This document shows, piece by piece, positions 24,331 to 33,938 of a DNA stretch of 64,000 nt. Numbering within the stretch: position 1 is the first letter of the stretch; the number at the start of each line of letters is the position of its first letter. The notes beneath the pieces were generated by a model. The model saw only the letters and a program-made list of their open reading frames with translations. It was not told the DNA's origin and did not search any database. The stretch covers positions 62,001 to 126,000 of the forward strand of contig JAEYMU010000040.1 of the NCBI GenBank assembly GCA_023407175.1. Direction: 5' to 3'. A program made the position numbers and the translations under genes. This DNA comes from Bacillota bacterium. GTDB taxonomy: Bacteria; Bacillota_A; Clostridia; Lachnospirales; Lachnospiraceae.

Positions 24331-25008
24331 TTAATACTCCGCTATTTTAATCTTTTCTATCGTTACCTTCTCTGCCGGAACACCCAACTCCTCATCGCTT
24401 TTCTTAACCTTGGAGATTTCGGTAAGGACCTCGTAGCCTTGATAGACCTGACCAAATACAGTATTAAGCCGGTAGAACCAAGGGGCTCCTCCTACACTGG
24501 AGTAGTTCTTTCTTGCCGTGTCATTGAATTCTATATTATATTTTTGCTCAATCTGATCAAGCAGCTCGTCCTTATAGGTCTGGTTAGCTTCCACGATGAA
24601 GAAACGGCTTTCATTCGTATCCGGTCCGGTATTACTCATACAAAGGGCTCCATAATATGGCTGAAGTGCCGGGTTAAATTCATCCTCGAAATCCTCTCCC
24701 CAGATGCTTACTCCACCATTTCCCGTTCCGGTAGGGTCACCGCTTTCCAGAATGGAATCCTCAAAGATACGGTAGAAGGAAACCCCATTATAATATCCCT
24801 CCCTGGCATGGGTTATAAAGTTTTCAACGGCCTTGGGAGCCCCATCTGCAAAAAGCTTTACATAAATAGTTCCATAATCCTGAACAACAATTTCCGCAAT
24901 CGTGTCACCCTTTTGCGGCTTTGACAGCTGATTGATTTTCTTCTGACAACCGGACAACAGGGTAACTGAAAAAAGCAAGCATACTATTAATAGAAATAAT
25001 CTTTTCAT
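24331..25008 (-). CDS. Cyclophilin-type peptidyl-prolyl isomerase lipoprotein
   Basis: A 225-residue exported lipoprotein. The signal peptide (about 1-20) ends in the lipobox LLSGC, so the mature protein is lipid-anchored outside the membrane. The cyclophilin domain covers the rest: FADGAPKAVENFITHAREGYYNGVSFYRI is the family start, SGDPTGTGNGG the active-site loop, and ALCMSNTGPDTNESRFFI the later core. The usual FHR catalytic Arg appears as FYR. An insertion of about 20 residues (EDFEDEFNPALQ) is common in clostridial members. Folding of exported proteins is the likely role. The start is the ATG behind AAGGTGG. Confidence 0.9.
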   Translation of the reverse strand: MKRLFLLIVCLLFSVTLLSGCQKKINQLSKPQKGDTIAEIVVQDYGTIYVKLFADGAPKAVENFITHAREGYYNGVSFYRIFEDSILESGDPTGTGNGGVSIWGEDFEDEFNPALQPYYGALCMSNTGPDTNESRFFIVEANQTYKDELLDQIEQKYNIEFNDTARKNYSSVGGAPWFYRLNTVFGQVYQGYEVLTEISKVKKSDEELGVPAEKVTIEKIKIAEY

Positions 25009-25053
25009 TGTCAAACCACCTTGTTTTATCTCTTGTTATTTTAAATTTTCTTT

Positions 25054-26820
25054 TTATCCTTTGATATCCACCAGAACATAGACATCCGCATACCTGTATA
25101 TCCCGCTTTCCGATATATTAATGCTGATTGACTGGGCAATTACCGTGATAGCCGCCGATGCATTTTCCTGTGTAAAGGTTAGTTCTCCGGTATCCACAGT
25201 TGAAGTCTCGGAATTCATAAACCAATCAAACAGCTCTGTTGTATCAAAGCGAACCAGCTCCTGCTCGCCTTCCTTCAATATCATAACCGGCATTCCATCC
25301 GCAGGCTCCTCTATAGCAAGCCCATAACTGACACCGTCCTTATTATATTCGTATGCGGACTTATTGCCGCTGTCCGAGGTAATATCCAGACGTATCAGAT
25401 AATCATGTCCTGTAATCGGTATCAGGGAGCCGTCCTTCCTTGAAATATAAATATAGCGGGTATCATTTTTATCTACGGCAAAGGATGAGAAGCCAAAGGT
25501 CTTTTCAAAATTGCCGGATTCATAGTAACCGGATAGCCAGGATATCTTCTTTGTATCATCAAAACGGTCCAGATAGTTGACGGAGGAAATAATCGTCTCC
25601 TGATCCTTTTTTGAAATTTCGGGGTTTGGTATGATTTCCTTCCCCTCAAGCATTTGATTTTCCTTCAGAACAGCCTCCAGACGTGATACCTGATTGAATC
25701 TGCTTACAGTAAAGGCATCACAGGGAGGAATAATCGAAACCAAGGCCAGGAATATCAATATCGGAACAATGACGCCGTTTTTTCGCACAGGGAGAATACA
25801 GAACAAAATCCCTGCAATCATTGCGAAGGTCCCAAACAGGATGACATAATATCTGCCATAGGTAACGCCCTCATTGATCCCTTTGATTATGGAGGATACT
25901 GTTTGAAACAGTACCACGGGTACAAGTATCTTCGGAAAAACCATTCTAAAATATTTGGCAAATAGATTGGACATCCGGGCTGCCAGCAGATAAATCATAA
26001 TTACAGCGATGGAATAAGAGATTAAAAGCGGCTCCAATAAATTATTTGTCCAAAAATCGCCCATAATATGAAGGGCTATATAAAGCAGCAGGATTATGGT
26101 GTAAACCACCGCAATCGGAATAATGATATAGGAAACCAAGGTTTCCAAAAACCTCGCCGGAACGGTTGCCTTTCTAAGCTTTTCCTCATACAGTTCATCC
26201 TCTTCCCGGAGTTCCTTCGGATAGGCAGGAATCAGAGAAAGAAAATAAACCGGAGCAAGCAAAAGAAAAACAAGATTCGCCGAATGCTCATAGGGATGGT
26301 ATCTGTCAACAGGAAGGATAAGGCCATTGATTGCGACCACTATAAGTACTATCCCCAAAAACAAAATTCCATTGAAAAAGACCGCTTCAAAAAAGCTTTT
26401 AAATACCGCCATAAAGCTTTGATTAAAATCAAACCTGCTTCGTATTGCCGGAACCCACAAAAAGGCAAGGAACAGGATAAAGAATATCACACTGGTTCTT
26501 GTAAAAAGCTCTGTCCCCTCCTTGGAAGCATGAACAAGCAGGTAAAATATAACCGCAGCGATTGCTGTAACACCGGCAAAGATCAGGCGCACTGTTTTAT
26601 TTATATAAAATCTTTCGTAAATCAACTGCAAGACCACAGATAAAAACACTCCGAAATAAAGGGCTGTTAAGTATTCCATAAGGGATTCCTCCCCTTTTCC
26701 TGAAATAACAACCGAATTAATAATAACAGCAGCGACCAGCAGTATCACTGTGAATGGAAAACGGATTATCGTATCAAGGAATCCCTTCCAGCGAACCTTT
26801 ATATTGGTAATCAGCCTCAC
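25054..26820 (-). CDS. DUF4153 integral membrane protein
   Basis: A 588-residue protein with about eleven hydrophobic segments in residues 15-375, followed by a soluble extracytoplasmic C-terminal domain of about 200 residues. The membrane part, including the helix pairs around IRFPFTVILLVAAVIINSVV and the LPVDRYHPYEH loop, matches DUF4153 proteins, which are widespread in Clostridia and have no known function. The start is GTG at 26820 with an AAGGGG site ten bases upstream. It lies 45 bases upstream of the cyclophilin gene on the same strand and may be co-transcribed with it. Confidence 0.8.
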   Translation of the reverse strand: MRLITNIKVRWKGFLDTIIRFPFTVILLVAAVIINSVVISGKGEESLMEYLTALYFGVFLSVVLQLIYERFYINKTVRLIFAGVTAIAAVIFYLLVHASKEGTELFTRTSVIFFILFLAFLWVPAIRSRFDFNQSFMAVFKSFFEAVFFNGILFLGIVLIVVAINGLILPVDRYHPYEHSANLVFLLLAPVYFLSLIPAYPKELREEDELYEEKLRKATVPARFLETLVSYIIIPIAVVYTIILLLYIALHIMGDFWTNNLLEPLLISYSIAVIMIYLLAARMSNLFAKYFRMVFPKILVPVVLFQTVSSIIKGINEGVTYGRYYVILFGTFAMIAGILFCILPVRKNGVIVPILIFLALVSIIPPCDAFTVSRFNQVSRLEAVLKENQMLEGKEIIPNPEISKKDQETIISSVNYLDRFDDTKKISWLSGYYESGNFEKTFGFSSFAVDKNDTRYIYISRKDGSLIPITGHDYLIRLDITSDSGNKSAYEYNKDGVSYGLAIEEPADGMPVMILKEGEQELVRFDTTELFDWFMNSETSTVDTGELTFTQENASAAITVIAQSISINISESGIYRYADVYVLVDIKG

Positions 26821-27217
26821 CGATTTCTATCCCCTTCCGCAATTTATTCATCCAATGCTTTGGATGTTGTCAATTATATTATATCTCCTGTTCTCTGGCA
26901 TATTCCAGTTGACCGCAGGTATTTTGCCACTGGATTTGTTGTGCCATAATTACGCAGATCATTATATCATGTATTTATGCAGATTAGGAGCTCAAGGACT
27001 GCGTCTTTTCGTGTACATTATAGCATGAATCCAGATAATTTTTCCATCCATATTATTTCTTAGTCATACCTTTCAACAAGATTCTTGAATATTTTGGTAA
27101 TTATTTCTCAAAGCTTATGCTTTTTATGGATTTTTTTATCAATTATATACCAAAAACCGCTTTACAAATGGATAAAAATATGTCAAAATAAAAAAAATCT
27201 CAGGAGGTATATTTAAC
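26821..27217. other. Divergent intergenic region, no gene seen
   Basis: A 397-base gap between the DUF4153 gene and the NCS2 permease. It holds a small hairpin in the minus-strand leader (CATCCAA-4-TTGGATG, 26849-26866) and a TATAAT-like box near 26878-26883 without a clear -35 partner. Plus-strand A+T-rich sequence contains TTTACA near 27160 as a weak promoter candidate. No purine or PRPP riboswitch consensus was recognised in front of the permease. Confidence 0.5.
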
Positions 27218-28687
27218 ATGGCTTCAAAGACGAACCAACCTTCCGGCTATTTGCCGGACGAAAAACCCCCGGTCGTGGAACTAATCCTGTTTGCATTACA
27301 ACAGATCGTTGTAATGTTTCCGGCAACAGTGCTTGTTGCATTGATTACCCATTTCCACGTATCAACTACTATTTTTGCCAGCGGTTTGGCAACCCTCTGC
27401 TTTATTCTTATCACCGGCAGGAAAATACCATTATACTATGGTTCCAGCTTTTCCTACATCACTGCCATCGGCTCCATTGTTACCGCAGATATTATCAGTT
27501 CAAATGACCCCGCTCTTTTGAATTCAGCAATAGCCCAAGCCCAGTTCGGTATCGTAATGTCGGGCTTCGTGTCCATAGCCGCCGGCTTTATCATTAAAAG
27601 CCAGGGCAGGAAGACAATTGATCGGATTCTTCCTCCCACTGTAACCGGCAGTATCGCCATGATCATTGGATTATCCCTTGCTGCAAATGCAATGCAGAAT
27701 GCCGCCAGTACAAGTGATATCTCCTATATTCTGAGCAATCCGGATATTTTCGCAAAATCTGTGGTGTCCGCAGCCGAATCCAATGTGTTTACTAACTATT
27801 CCTGGATTATAGCCATCATTACTCTTGTTTCTACAATCGTATATTCTGTATACCTGAAGGGCAAATTAAGTCAGTTGCCTATTCTTTTTGGTCTTTTAAC
27901 AGGATATGCCGCCGCCCTGATTATCGGTGCCGCAACGGGTCTTCCCTTTGTAAGCTTCGATGCATCCATCAAGGGAGTGGCTTCCAGTGAATTAACAGGT
28001 ATCTTCCACCTGCCGAAGTTCACACTTCCGATACCGAGCCTTGCAGCTATTGCAGCAATTATGCCCATTGCTATCGCTACCATTCCTGAATCAACAGCCC
28101 ATGTTTATCAGCTCGATATCTATGTAAATGATTTGGCTAAGAAAAAGGGCTCCAAGAAAAAATATAATATCGCCGATAAATTAGGCCTGAACCTGATTGG
28201 TGACGGTTTGGGCGATATTATCTCCGGTTTTATCGGAGGACCTGCCGGAACCAATTACGGCGAGAATATCAGTACCATGGCTATTTCCAAAGTATTTGCT
28301 ATTCCCGTATTAATTGCTGCCGCTATCATTACAATGGTTATTTCCTGCTTTACTCCGCTCATCACTCTGGTATACTCCATACCGACATCGGTAATTGGCG
28401 GACTTTCCATCTATCTGTTCGGTGTTATTGCAGCACAGGGTATTACCATTATGTTAGCCAGCAAGGTTGATATGTTTAAAGCAAAAAATCTGGCAGTTAT
28501 CGCAATCATATTAGTAATTGGCCTTGGAGGCTCCTACGGATTTTCCCAGGGTATGATCAAGGTATTCGGCGTTCAGTTCCCGGCCCTTGCTACTGCGGCA
28601 GTTGTAGGTATCGTTTTCAACCTGCTGCTCTCGATCGGTCAGAAGGATGAAACTCCTGCAACGGAGCAGCCGGATAATATACAGTAA
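27218..28687 (+). CDS. NCS2-family nucleobase permease (uracil/xanthine type)
   Basis: A 489-residue transporter of the nucleobase-cation symporter-2 family with about 12-14 hydrophobic segments. Diagnostic features are PLYYGSSFSYI near 70 (substrate-site region), PPTVTGSIAMIIGLSLA near 145, the TM8 glutamate region ATIPESTAHVYQLD near 290 and TM10 GGPAGTNYGENISTMAISKV near 345. The TYGENI-like stretch with Asn-Tyr-Gly-Glu resembles UraA uracil permeases. The cytoplasmic stretch KKKGSKKKY is basic. It is a monocistronic unit with an AGGAGG ribosome site, flanked by a strong terminator. Uracil is the best guess for substrate. Confidence 0.88.
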   Translation: MASKTNQPSGYLPDEKPPVVELILFALQQIVVMFPATVLVALITHFHVSTTIFASGLATLCFILITGRKIPLYYGSSFSYITAIGSIVTADIISSNDPALLNSAIAQAQFGIVMSGFVSIAAGFIIKSQGRKTIDRILPPTVTGSIAMIIGLSLAANAMQNAASTSDISYILSNPDIFAKSVVSAAESNVFTNYSWIIAIITLVSTIVYSVYLKGKLSQLPILFGLLTGYAAALIIGAATGLPFVSFDASIKGVASSELTGIFHLPKFTLPIPSLAAIAAIMPIAIATIPESTAHVYQLDIYVNDLAKKKGSKKKYNIADKLGLNLIGDGLGDIISGFIGGPAGTNYGENISTMAISKVFAIPVLIAAAIITMVISCFTPLITLVYSIPTSVIGGLSIYLFGVIAAQGITIMLASKVDMFKAKNLAVIAIILVIGLGGSYGFSQGMIKVFGVQFPALATAAVVGIVFNLLLSIGQKDETPATEQPDNIQ

Positions 28688-28745
28688 TGACATGTGCAGA
28701 TTATAATATAGTCCGGCTTCGCCGAATCATATCGCATTAAAATCA

Positions 28746-28768
28746 GGAGGCAGCTAATCGCTGCCTCC
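28746..28768 (+). terminator. Terminator of the NCS2 permease gene
   Basis: GGAGGCAGC (28746-28754), five-base loop, GCTGCCTCC (28760-28768), then a T-rich stretch ending TTTTTAT. Confidence 0.8.
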
Positions 28769-28815
28769 CTTCATATCTTTTTATCTTGCGCCGTCTTAGG
28801 GCCTGCAAACAGACT

Positions 28816-30903
28816 CTAGGATTCTGTCTCCTCTTCCTTGGCGTTCTCCTCCATTACCTTTTGCTGTACATCGGAAGGCGCCTGCTCATAGCGGGTGAAC
28901 TCATAGGAAAATTCCCCGATACCGCCCGTCATCGAACGAAGATCGGTGGAATAGCCATATAGCTCTGACATTGGAATGTCGGCCACAATTTCCTGTTTTC
29001 CTCCGGTAATTGGATTCATTCCCAACACTCTGCCTCGACGTTTATTCAAATCACCCATGATATCACCGGTATACCTATCCGGAACCACCACCTTTAAGGA
29101 TGCGATAGGCTCAAGAAGCACCGGGGAGGCGTCCATAAAGCCCTGCTTGAAGGCCTGAATGGTTGCCATCTTGAAGGCCATTTCTGAGGAGTCAACCGGG
29201 TGATAGGAGCCGTCAACCAGGGTTGCCTTTAAGCCTACGACCGGATAGCCTGCTACCGGTCCCTTTATAACACATTCTGCGATACCCTTTTCCACTGCCG
29301 GGAAGTAATTCTTCGGTACGGAACCACCGAATACCTTCTCTTCAAAAACATAGGCTTTCTCCATATCCCCGGAGGGTTCAAATTCAATATGAACATCTCC
29401 GTACTGCCCATGACCGCCAGACTGCTTCTTATACTTACCCTGTATCCGAACCTTCTTACGAAGGGTCTCACGAAACGGTACTCTGGGCTTCATAACCTCA
29501 ATTTCTACCTTATATCTGGTCAGCAACTTGGTTACCACAATTTCAAGCTGCTGGTCACCAATGCCGTATAAAAGGGTCTGCCTGTTTTCCTTATCATTTA
29601 CAACCTTCAGGGTCAGGTCTTCATCCATCAGCTTTCCAAGGGCTTGGGATACCTTATCGTCATCTCCCTTATTCTTGGTCTTAAAGCGCTGGCAGGTATA
29701 GGGTATAGAAACTGTAATCCTGTCATATACCACCGGAACAGCCTTCGTAGACAGGGTATCCCCTGTCACGGTATTACTAAGCTTTCCTAACGCACCGATA
29801 TCGCCGGCATGGAGCTCGGTTACTTCAATCTGCTCCTTACCTCTCAGTACATAAAGACGGTTTACCTTTTCCTCTGTATCCTTATCTGCATTAAAGATAA
29901 CAGAATCCGATTTGATCACACCTGAGTAAATTTTAAATAAAGAAAATTTTCCGATGAAGGGATCGGCAATTGTCTTGAATACTCTTGCGGAGAAGGACTT
30001 CTTCTCATCATAATCCGCTGCAAACGTTTCTCCCGTTTTAACATTCTTTCCTGCGACACTCTTTTTGGCCGGATCAGGAAAATATTTTTCAATCGCCTGC
30101 AATATCATTGTGGTTCCCTGAGCATTAATGCCGGAACCGCACATTACCGGAACAATAGAACCATCTATCACATTATTTCGAAGTGCCATTGAAATCTCTT
30201 CCTGCGTAAACTCTTCCCCTGAGAAATATTTATCCATCAATTCCTCGCTGGTCTCAGCCACTGCATCAAGCAACGCTTCTCTGGACTTCAAAAGATTTTC
30301 CATACTATATTCAGGAATTTCACATTCTACATAATTGCTGGCATTGGTAAATCTTCTGCCCGCCATCTTAACCACATTAACAAATCCCACAAATTTCTCA
30401 TTTTCCCTGATCGGAATATGAAACGGAGCGATCTTTTTCCCGTAAAGGTCGGTTAATTTCTCAACTACTTCCCGGTAGCTTGCATTATCGTCATCCATAT
30501 CTGTCACAAAAACAAGTCTGGGTAAATTATATTTCTCACAATAATCCCAGGCCCTTATTGTACCAACCTCAACTCCCGCTTTGGCCGAGATTACGATAAT
30601 TGCGGCATCTGCCACCGCCAGTGCCTCTTCTGTTTCACCTACAAAGTCAAAATATCCAGGGGTGTCCAATAAATTAATCTTAACATCCTCATAAATAACT
30701 GGTACTACGGTTGTACTGATGGAGAATAGTCTCTTTTGCTCCTCTTTGTCATAATCACTGATTGTATTTCCCTCTTCCACTTTTCCCTGACGCTTGAGAA
30801 TCCCTGTTGTATACGCTATGGCTTCGACTAAAGTAGTCTTGCCACAGCCACCGTGGCCCAACAAAACAACATTGCGAATCTTTTCCGAAGTGTAAACATT
30901 CAT
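28816..30903 (-). CDS. Elongation factor G-like translational GTPase
   Basis: A 695-residue EF-G paralogue. G1 is GHGGCGKTT (about 14-22), G2 lies around the STT segment, G3 is DTPGYFDF (about 79-86), and the G4 position reads VTDMD rather than NKxD. Domains II-V follow in the normal order, with RVPFRETLRKKV starting domain IV and a C-terminal EF-G domain V ending ARYEQAPSDVQQK-like. Such EF-G-like proteins accompany canonical EF-G in many Clostridia; their function is unclear and some relate to ribosome protection or recycling. The start at MNVYTSEK is chosen for the GGAGG site; 70 further in-frame codons upstream are not EF-G-like. Confidence 0.9.
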   Translation of the reverse strand: MNVYTSEKIRNVVLLGHGGCGKTTLVEAIAYTTGILKRQGKVEEGNTISDYDKEEQKRLFSISTTVVPVIYEDVKINLLDTPGYFDFVGETEEALAVADAAIIVISAKAGVEVGTIRAWDYCEKYNLPRLVFVTDMDDDNASYREVVEKLTDLYGKKIAPFHIPIRENEKFVGFVNVVKMAGRRFTNASNYVECEIPEYSMENLLKSREALLDAVAETSEELMDKYFSGEEFTQEEISMALRNNVIDGSIVPVMCGSGINAQGTTMILQAIEKYFPDPAKKSVAGKNVKTGETFAADYDEKKSFSARVFKTIADPFIGKFSLFKIYSGVIKSDSVIFNADKDTEEKVNRLYVLRGKEQIEVTELHAGDIGALGKLSNTVTGDTLSTKAVPVVYDRITVSIPYTCQRFKTKNKGDDDKVSQALGKLMDEDLTLKVVNDKENRQTLLYGIGDQQLEIVVTKLLTRYKVEIEVMKPRVPFRETLRKKVRIQGKYKKQSGGHGQYGDVHIEFEPSGDMEKAYVFEEKVFGGSVPKNYFPAVEKGIAECVIKGPVAGYPVVGLKATLVDGSYHPVDSSEMAFKMATIQAFKQGFMDASPVLLEPIASLKVVVPDRYTGDIMGDLNKRRGRVLGMNPITGGKQEIVADIPMSELYGYSTDLRSMTGGIGEFSYEFTRYEQAPSDVQQKVMEENAKEEETES

Positions 30904-31098
30904 CTTGATTTCCTCCAATACGCTTATAGTAAGTAGGTTTAGGGTAACGCAGCCTCGAAAAATGCATAAAAACCGCGAATAACAGCATATCTTCACCCAA
31001 AGATACTTCTTAGTATATTTTACTAGAGCAAGTCCACATTTACAATAGTTTTTTGTAAATATAACCAAACATTGTTTTACAATTACAGAACAGGGCAA

Positions 31099-31139
31099 AA
31101 GTCCTGCATACACACTATAAAAGTATGCTTGCAGGACTT
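31099..31139 (-). terminator. Hairpin between the DUF4179 gene and the EF-G-like gene
   Basis: Perfect arms AAGTCCTGCA (31099-31108) and TGCAGGACTT (31130-31139), with further inner pairing (TAC/GTA). On the minus strand TTTTG follows, so it probably ends the ECF sigma/DUF4179 operon. Confidence 0.65.
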
Positions 31140-31198
31140 ACACAGGCTAACTTCACAAAATATTTTTTACGGCAATAAAAGCTTCCTTTCCATTTCAA

Positions 31199-32491
31199 TT
31201 ATTTTATCTGTACGGTAACGGGTATGTCCAGTGACTGCACCGGTGTATAAATCCATTTCACTTTATACCTATGTTCTTCGTAATTCTTTATCCTTAACGT
31301 AGTATATACGGTGCTTTTATCCTCCGGTTTTGCTGCCATGTTAAAGTCTGTGGAATAACAGTTCCCCTCCGTGTCATAATATTCAAAGGGAATGACCTGT
31401 TGAAAGGAATTGGGCCGCTCAGAAGCATTCTTAATTACAACCACCAGGGTTGTATCCTCCATGGTCATGGAGTCCACACTGACACCCTCCGGCATATTTG
31501 TGATTGTTTTTCGGGAATAATCTATTTCTCCGTACAGCTTATCCTTATCTTTCATTCTGATACCGTTAATGTACAGGGTCAGATCAGACGAATCTGAAAA
31601 ATAACTGCTTTCATAATACAATGCCAAGGCCCCCTGGTCCTCACCTTCAGACCATGCAGTAACACCATCACCGGTTGGTACTCCATACATATTCCCCTTT
31701 TCATCCTCGAACGTTACCTCCAGTCCATCGATAACGGCGCTGTTTTTATCATCATAGTCAAGATGCAATATGGACTGGGTAGGATAGATATCAAGAGACT
31801 TTAAATAAATTCTCTGCTCCATGACTTCAATCCACCGGTCAATTATAATTGTTGCTTTGGCCTTGATATACTGGCTGTCCGGATGCAGCTGAAAGCTGAA
31901 GGTATCATTCCCGGCCGCATTCACGGTCACTGTGAAGATAAAATCCTCCGGCATTTCCTCCGCGTGTATAAAATCAAGTGAAACCTCCTCCGTTTTACCT
32001 GGTTCATATACTGAATCCGCGGTAATAAACGCCGTTAATTCATTCCCATTGACATCCCGGAATTTATAATTCCAGGTTCCTTCCTTTACCGGAGCCTCCA
32101 CGCGAAAGAACAATGAAATGTGCGTGGAATCCAGTATCATATAATCAACGGTAACTGTTACATCCTCCTGGGTTTGGCTCTCACCGATTGCCTGATAATA
32201 TTCATGATCCACAGCAGCCTTCAAGCTCTTATCCAGGGCAACAGCACGTACAAGCTCCTTCAGCGCCGGTATATCACTCATCGCCAAAGCTACGGCGGGA
32301 AACAGATTAACTGCTATTACAAAGGCTGCTGCCAGGGATGCAAAGAAAATTGACGGGGTCTTTAATATTGCAGCCCTTCTTCTACTCTTCTTTGCTCTTT
32401 TCACCGCTTTGACAGGCGAATATACTGTCACTCCAGACAATTGCTCCAGTTCTACCTTCAGTTCCTTGAACTCTTCCATGCGATCCATCAT
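31199..32491 (-). CDS. DUF4179/DUF5643 membrane protein, putative anti-sigma factor
   Basis: A 430-residue protein with a short cytoplasmic N-terminus (about 1-45, basic near the membrane: VKRAKKSRRRA), one membrane helix (about 47-70), then DUF4179 (about 75-165) and a C-terminal beta-rich domain like DUF5643. Together with the ECF sigma factor gene that it overlaps by four bases, this is the standard arrangement of an extracytoplasmic-function sigma/anti-sigma pair. It would hold the sigma factor at the membrane until an envelope signal arrives. The second of two adjacent ATG codons (32488) has better spacing from GGAGG. Confidence 0.85.
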   Translation of the reverse strand: MMDRMEEFKELKVELEQLSGVTVYSPVKAVKRAKKSRRRAAILKTPSIFFASLAAAFVIAVNLFPAVALAMSDIPALKELVRAVALDKSLKAAVDHEYYQAIGESQTQEDVTVTVDYMILDSTHISLFFRVEAPVKEGTWNYKFRDVNGNELTAFITADSVYEPGKTEEVSLDFIHAEEMPEDFIFTVTVNAAGNDTFSFQLHPDSQYIKAKATIIIDRWIEVMEQRIYLKSLDIYPTQSILHLDYDDKNSAVIDGLEVTFEDEKGNMYGVPTGDGVTAWSEGEDQGALALYYESSYFSDSSDLTLYINGIRMKDKDKLYGEIDYSRKTITNMPEGVSVDSMTMEDTTLVVVIKNASERPNSFQQVIPFEYYDTEGNCYSTDFNMAAKPEDKSTVYTTLRIKNYEEHRYKVKWIYTPVQSLDIPVTVQIK

Positions 32492-32955
32492 TCCGCCTCC
32501 AATTCCAGCCTTAATAAGGCCAATGCTTTCCTCTGTCTGGTTGCAACCGTTCCCTGGGGAAGCTTTAATATTTCTGCCGTCTCCACCAGGGTATAATCAT
32601 TAAAATACCTCAGATTAATTATGATTTGAAGCTCAGAGGGGAGCTTTGCAATTGCCTCCCTAAGCGGAAGTGAATCATAATCAATATGGCTTTGCTCCGG
32701 TACTTCTTCCAGCGGAGCCACCCTCTTTAAATGCTTCAATTCCTTATTACAGACATTGATCAAAATTCTTGTTATCCAGGTTTTAAGGTATTCCGGATGC
32801 TTTAACTTCCTTATATTTTTATAAGCAAGATATGCTGCTTCATCCACGGCCTCAAGTGCCGCAGCCTCACTTCTAAGGTAAAGATATGCCATCCGGTAAA
32901 GCTGGCCCTTCAGGGTATTGAATTCGGATATGAACCTATCCTCCGGCAGTTTCAT
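32488..32955 (-). CDS. ECF-type RNA polymerase sigma factor
   Basis: A 155-residue sigma factor with sigma-2 (about 10-70: FNTLKGQLYRMAYLYLRSEAAALEAVDEAAYLAYKNI) and sigma-4 (about 100-150: PLREAIAKLPSELQIIINLRYFNDYTLVETAEILKLPQGTV). The sigma-4 helix-turn-helix ATRQRKALALLR is intact. The length is normal for ECF factors. Its gene overlaps the membrane anti-sigma gene downstream. Auto-regulation through an ECF promoter is usual, but no clear AAC/CGT promoter pair was found in the 380-base upstream gap. Confidence 0.92.
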   Translation of the reverse strand: MKLPEDRFISEFNTLKGQLYRMAYLYLRSEAAALEAVDEAAYLAYKNIRKLKHPEYLKTWITRILINVCNKELKHLKRVAPLEEVPEQSHIDYDSLPLREAIAKLPSELQIIINLRYFNDYTLVETAEILKLPQGTVATRQRKALALLRLELEAE

Positions 32956-33335
32956 AAGGCTTTTCCTTTCTCCATATCATTTTCAAACAGGGGATTGCAT
33001 TCTAATGTCGTTTCCACTTTTCTCCTGTTTTCTTATATCTATTAGAGCAATCAGAAGCACAAATTTATTGCGATAAAACAATTTTTTTTCAGAACTTGCA
33101 TCTGCAATGATACCGATCCCTGATGAAACTCCTTACCGGTTGCGATTGATCGGAAAATATTACTGATATCATACCACATAAGAAAGAAAGATTAAAATTC
33201 CTCTCTGATTATTTTAATGCCTCCTGGTAGCTTAAGCATATTTACAAGCAGCTTAAGAAATGGTAATATCCGATATATAATCTTAAATCATATCGAGGGT
33301 TTTCATGAACATTACATAGGAGGTAAGCTTGCATT
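32956..33335. other. Divergent intergenic region, no gene seen
   Basis: A 380-base gap between the ECF sigma gene (minus) and the deaminase gene (plus). Apart from the plus-strand promoter at 33253-33281, I see only A+T-rich sequence with no long hairpin, repeat or reading frame with a ribosome site. Confidence 0.5.
33253..33281 (+). promoter_or_regulatory. Probable promoter of the deaminase gene
   Basis: TTAAGA (33253-33258), 17-base spacer, perfect TATAAT (33276-33281), about 47 bases before the GGAGG-led start codon at 33336. Confidence 0.5.
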
Positions 33336-33824
33336 ATGGAAAGACGTGATAAAATCAATTATTATCTGGATTTGGCTGAAATGGTTTCGCAGAGAGGCAC
33401 CTGCTTAAGAAAGCTTTACGGTGCGGTTATCGTTAAGAATGATGAGGTTATCTCAACCGGTTATGTAGGCTCTCCAAGAGGCCGGAAGAATTGTTCAGAT
33501 CTCGGGGTATGTGTCCGTGAAAAGCTAAAGGTTCCAAGAGGGGAACGTTATGAGCTGTGCCGCAGCGTCCATGCAGAGGCAAATGCAATCATAAGCGCTT
33601 CCCGGGATAAGATGATCGGAAGCGCGATATATCTAGTAGGCATCGACATGAAAACCGGCGGTTATGTTGAAAATTCCAGCTGCTGTTCTATGTGTAAACG
33701 GCTGGTAATTAACGCAGGAATTGAAAAGGTAATCATAAGAGATACCAAGGAGGATTACCGGGTAGTCAATGTTGAGGATTGGATCAACGATGATGAGTCA
33801 CTTTCCGGCACCTTCGGATATTAG
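33336..33824 (+). CDS. Deoxycytidylate deaminase-family protein
   Basis: A 162-residue zinc deaminase resembling ComEB/dCMP deaminase. The catalytic HAEANAI (about 85-91) and the zinc cysteines CCSMC (about 116-120) are present; the family motif PCxxC has Cys in place of Pro. GAVIVKNDEVISTGYVGSPRG near 29-50 is the typical substrate-loop region. dCMP deaminase supplies dUMP for thymidylate synthesis. A good AGGAGG site lies nine bases from the ATG. It is monocistronic, with a long perfect terminator hairpin after it. Confidence 0.85.
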   Translation: MERRDKINYYLDLAEMVSQRGTCLRKLYGAVIVKNDEVISTGYVGSPRGRKNCSDLGVCVREKLKVPRGERYELCRSVHAEANAIISASRDKMIGSAIYLVGIDMKTGGYVENSSCCSMCKRLVINAGIEKVIIRDTKEDYRVVNVEDWINDDESLSGTFGY

Positions 33825-33870
33825 AAATTGTGCAGGCCTCACCTGCTTTTATTGTAAAACGCAAAATAAT

Positions 33871-33905
33871 CGCAAAAGTATTCCGCTAAACGGAATACTT
33901 TTGCG
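33871..33905. terminator. Bidirectional hairpin terminator
   Basis: A perfect 15-bp stem (33871-33885 with 33891-33905) whose lower half is A/T-rich (CAAAAG/CTTTTG), between the convergent deaminase and HPr-like genes. Confidence 0.75.
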
Positions 33906-33938
33906 ATATCAGCTGTTCTTCCTGTATTCTTCATTCTG

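Noticed and set aside
26068..26643. 191-codon plus-strand frame, very rich in Lys and Asn
   Set aside because: Fully antisense to the DUF4153 membrane protein; the lysine richness mirrors Phe/Leu codons of the real gene.
27000..27217. Possible purine/uracil riboswitch before the NCS2 permease
   Set aside because: No conserved purine-riboswitch core or PyrR-type antiterminator sequence was found; the gap is plain A+T-rich DNA.
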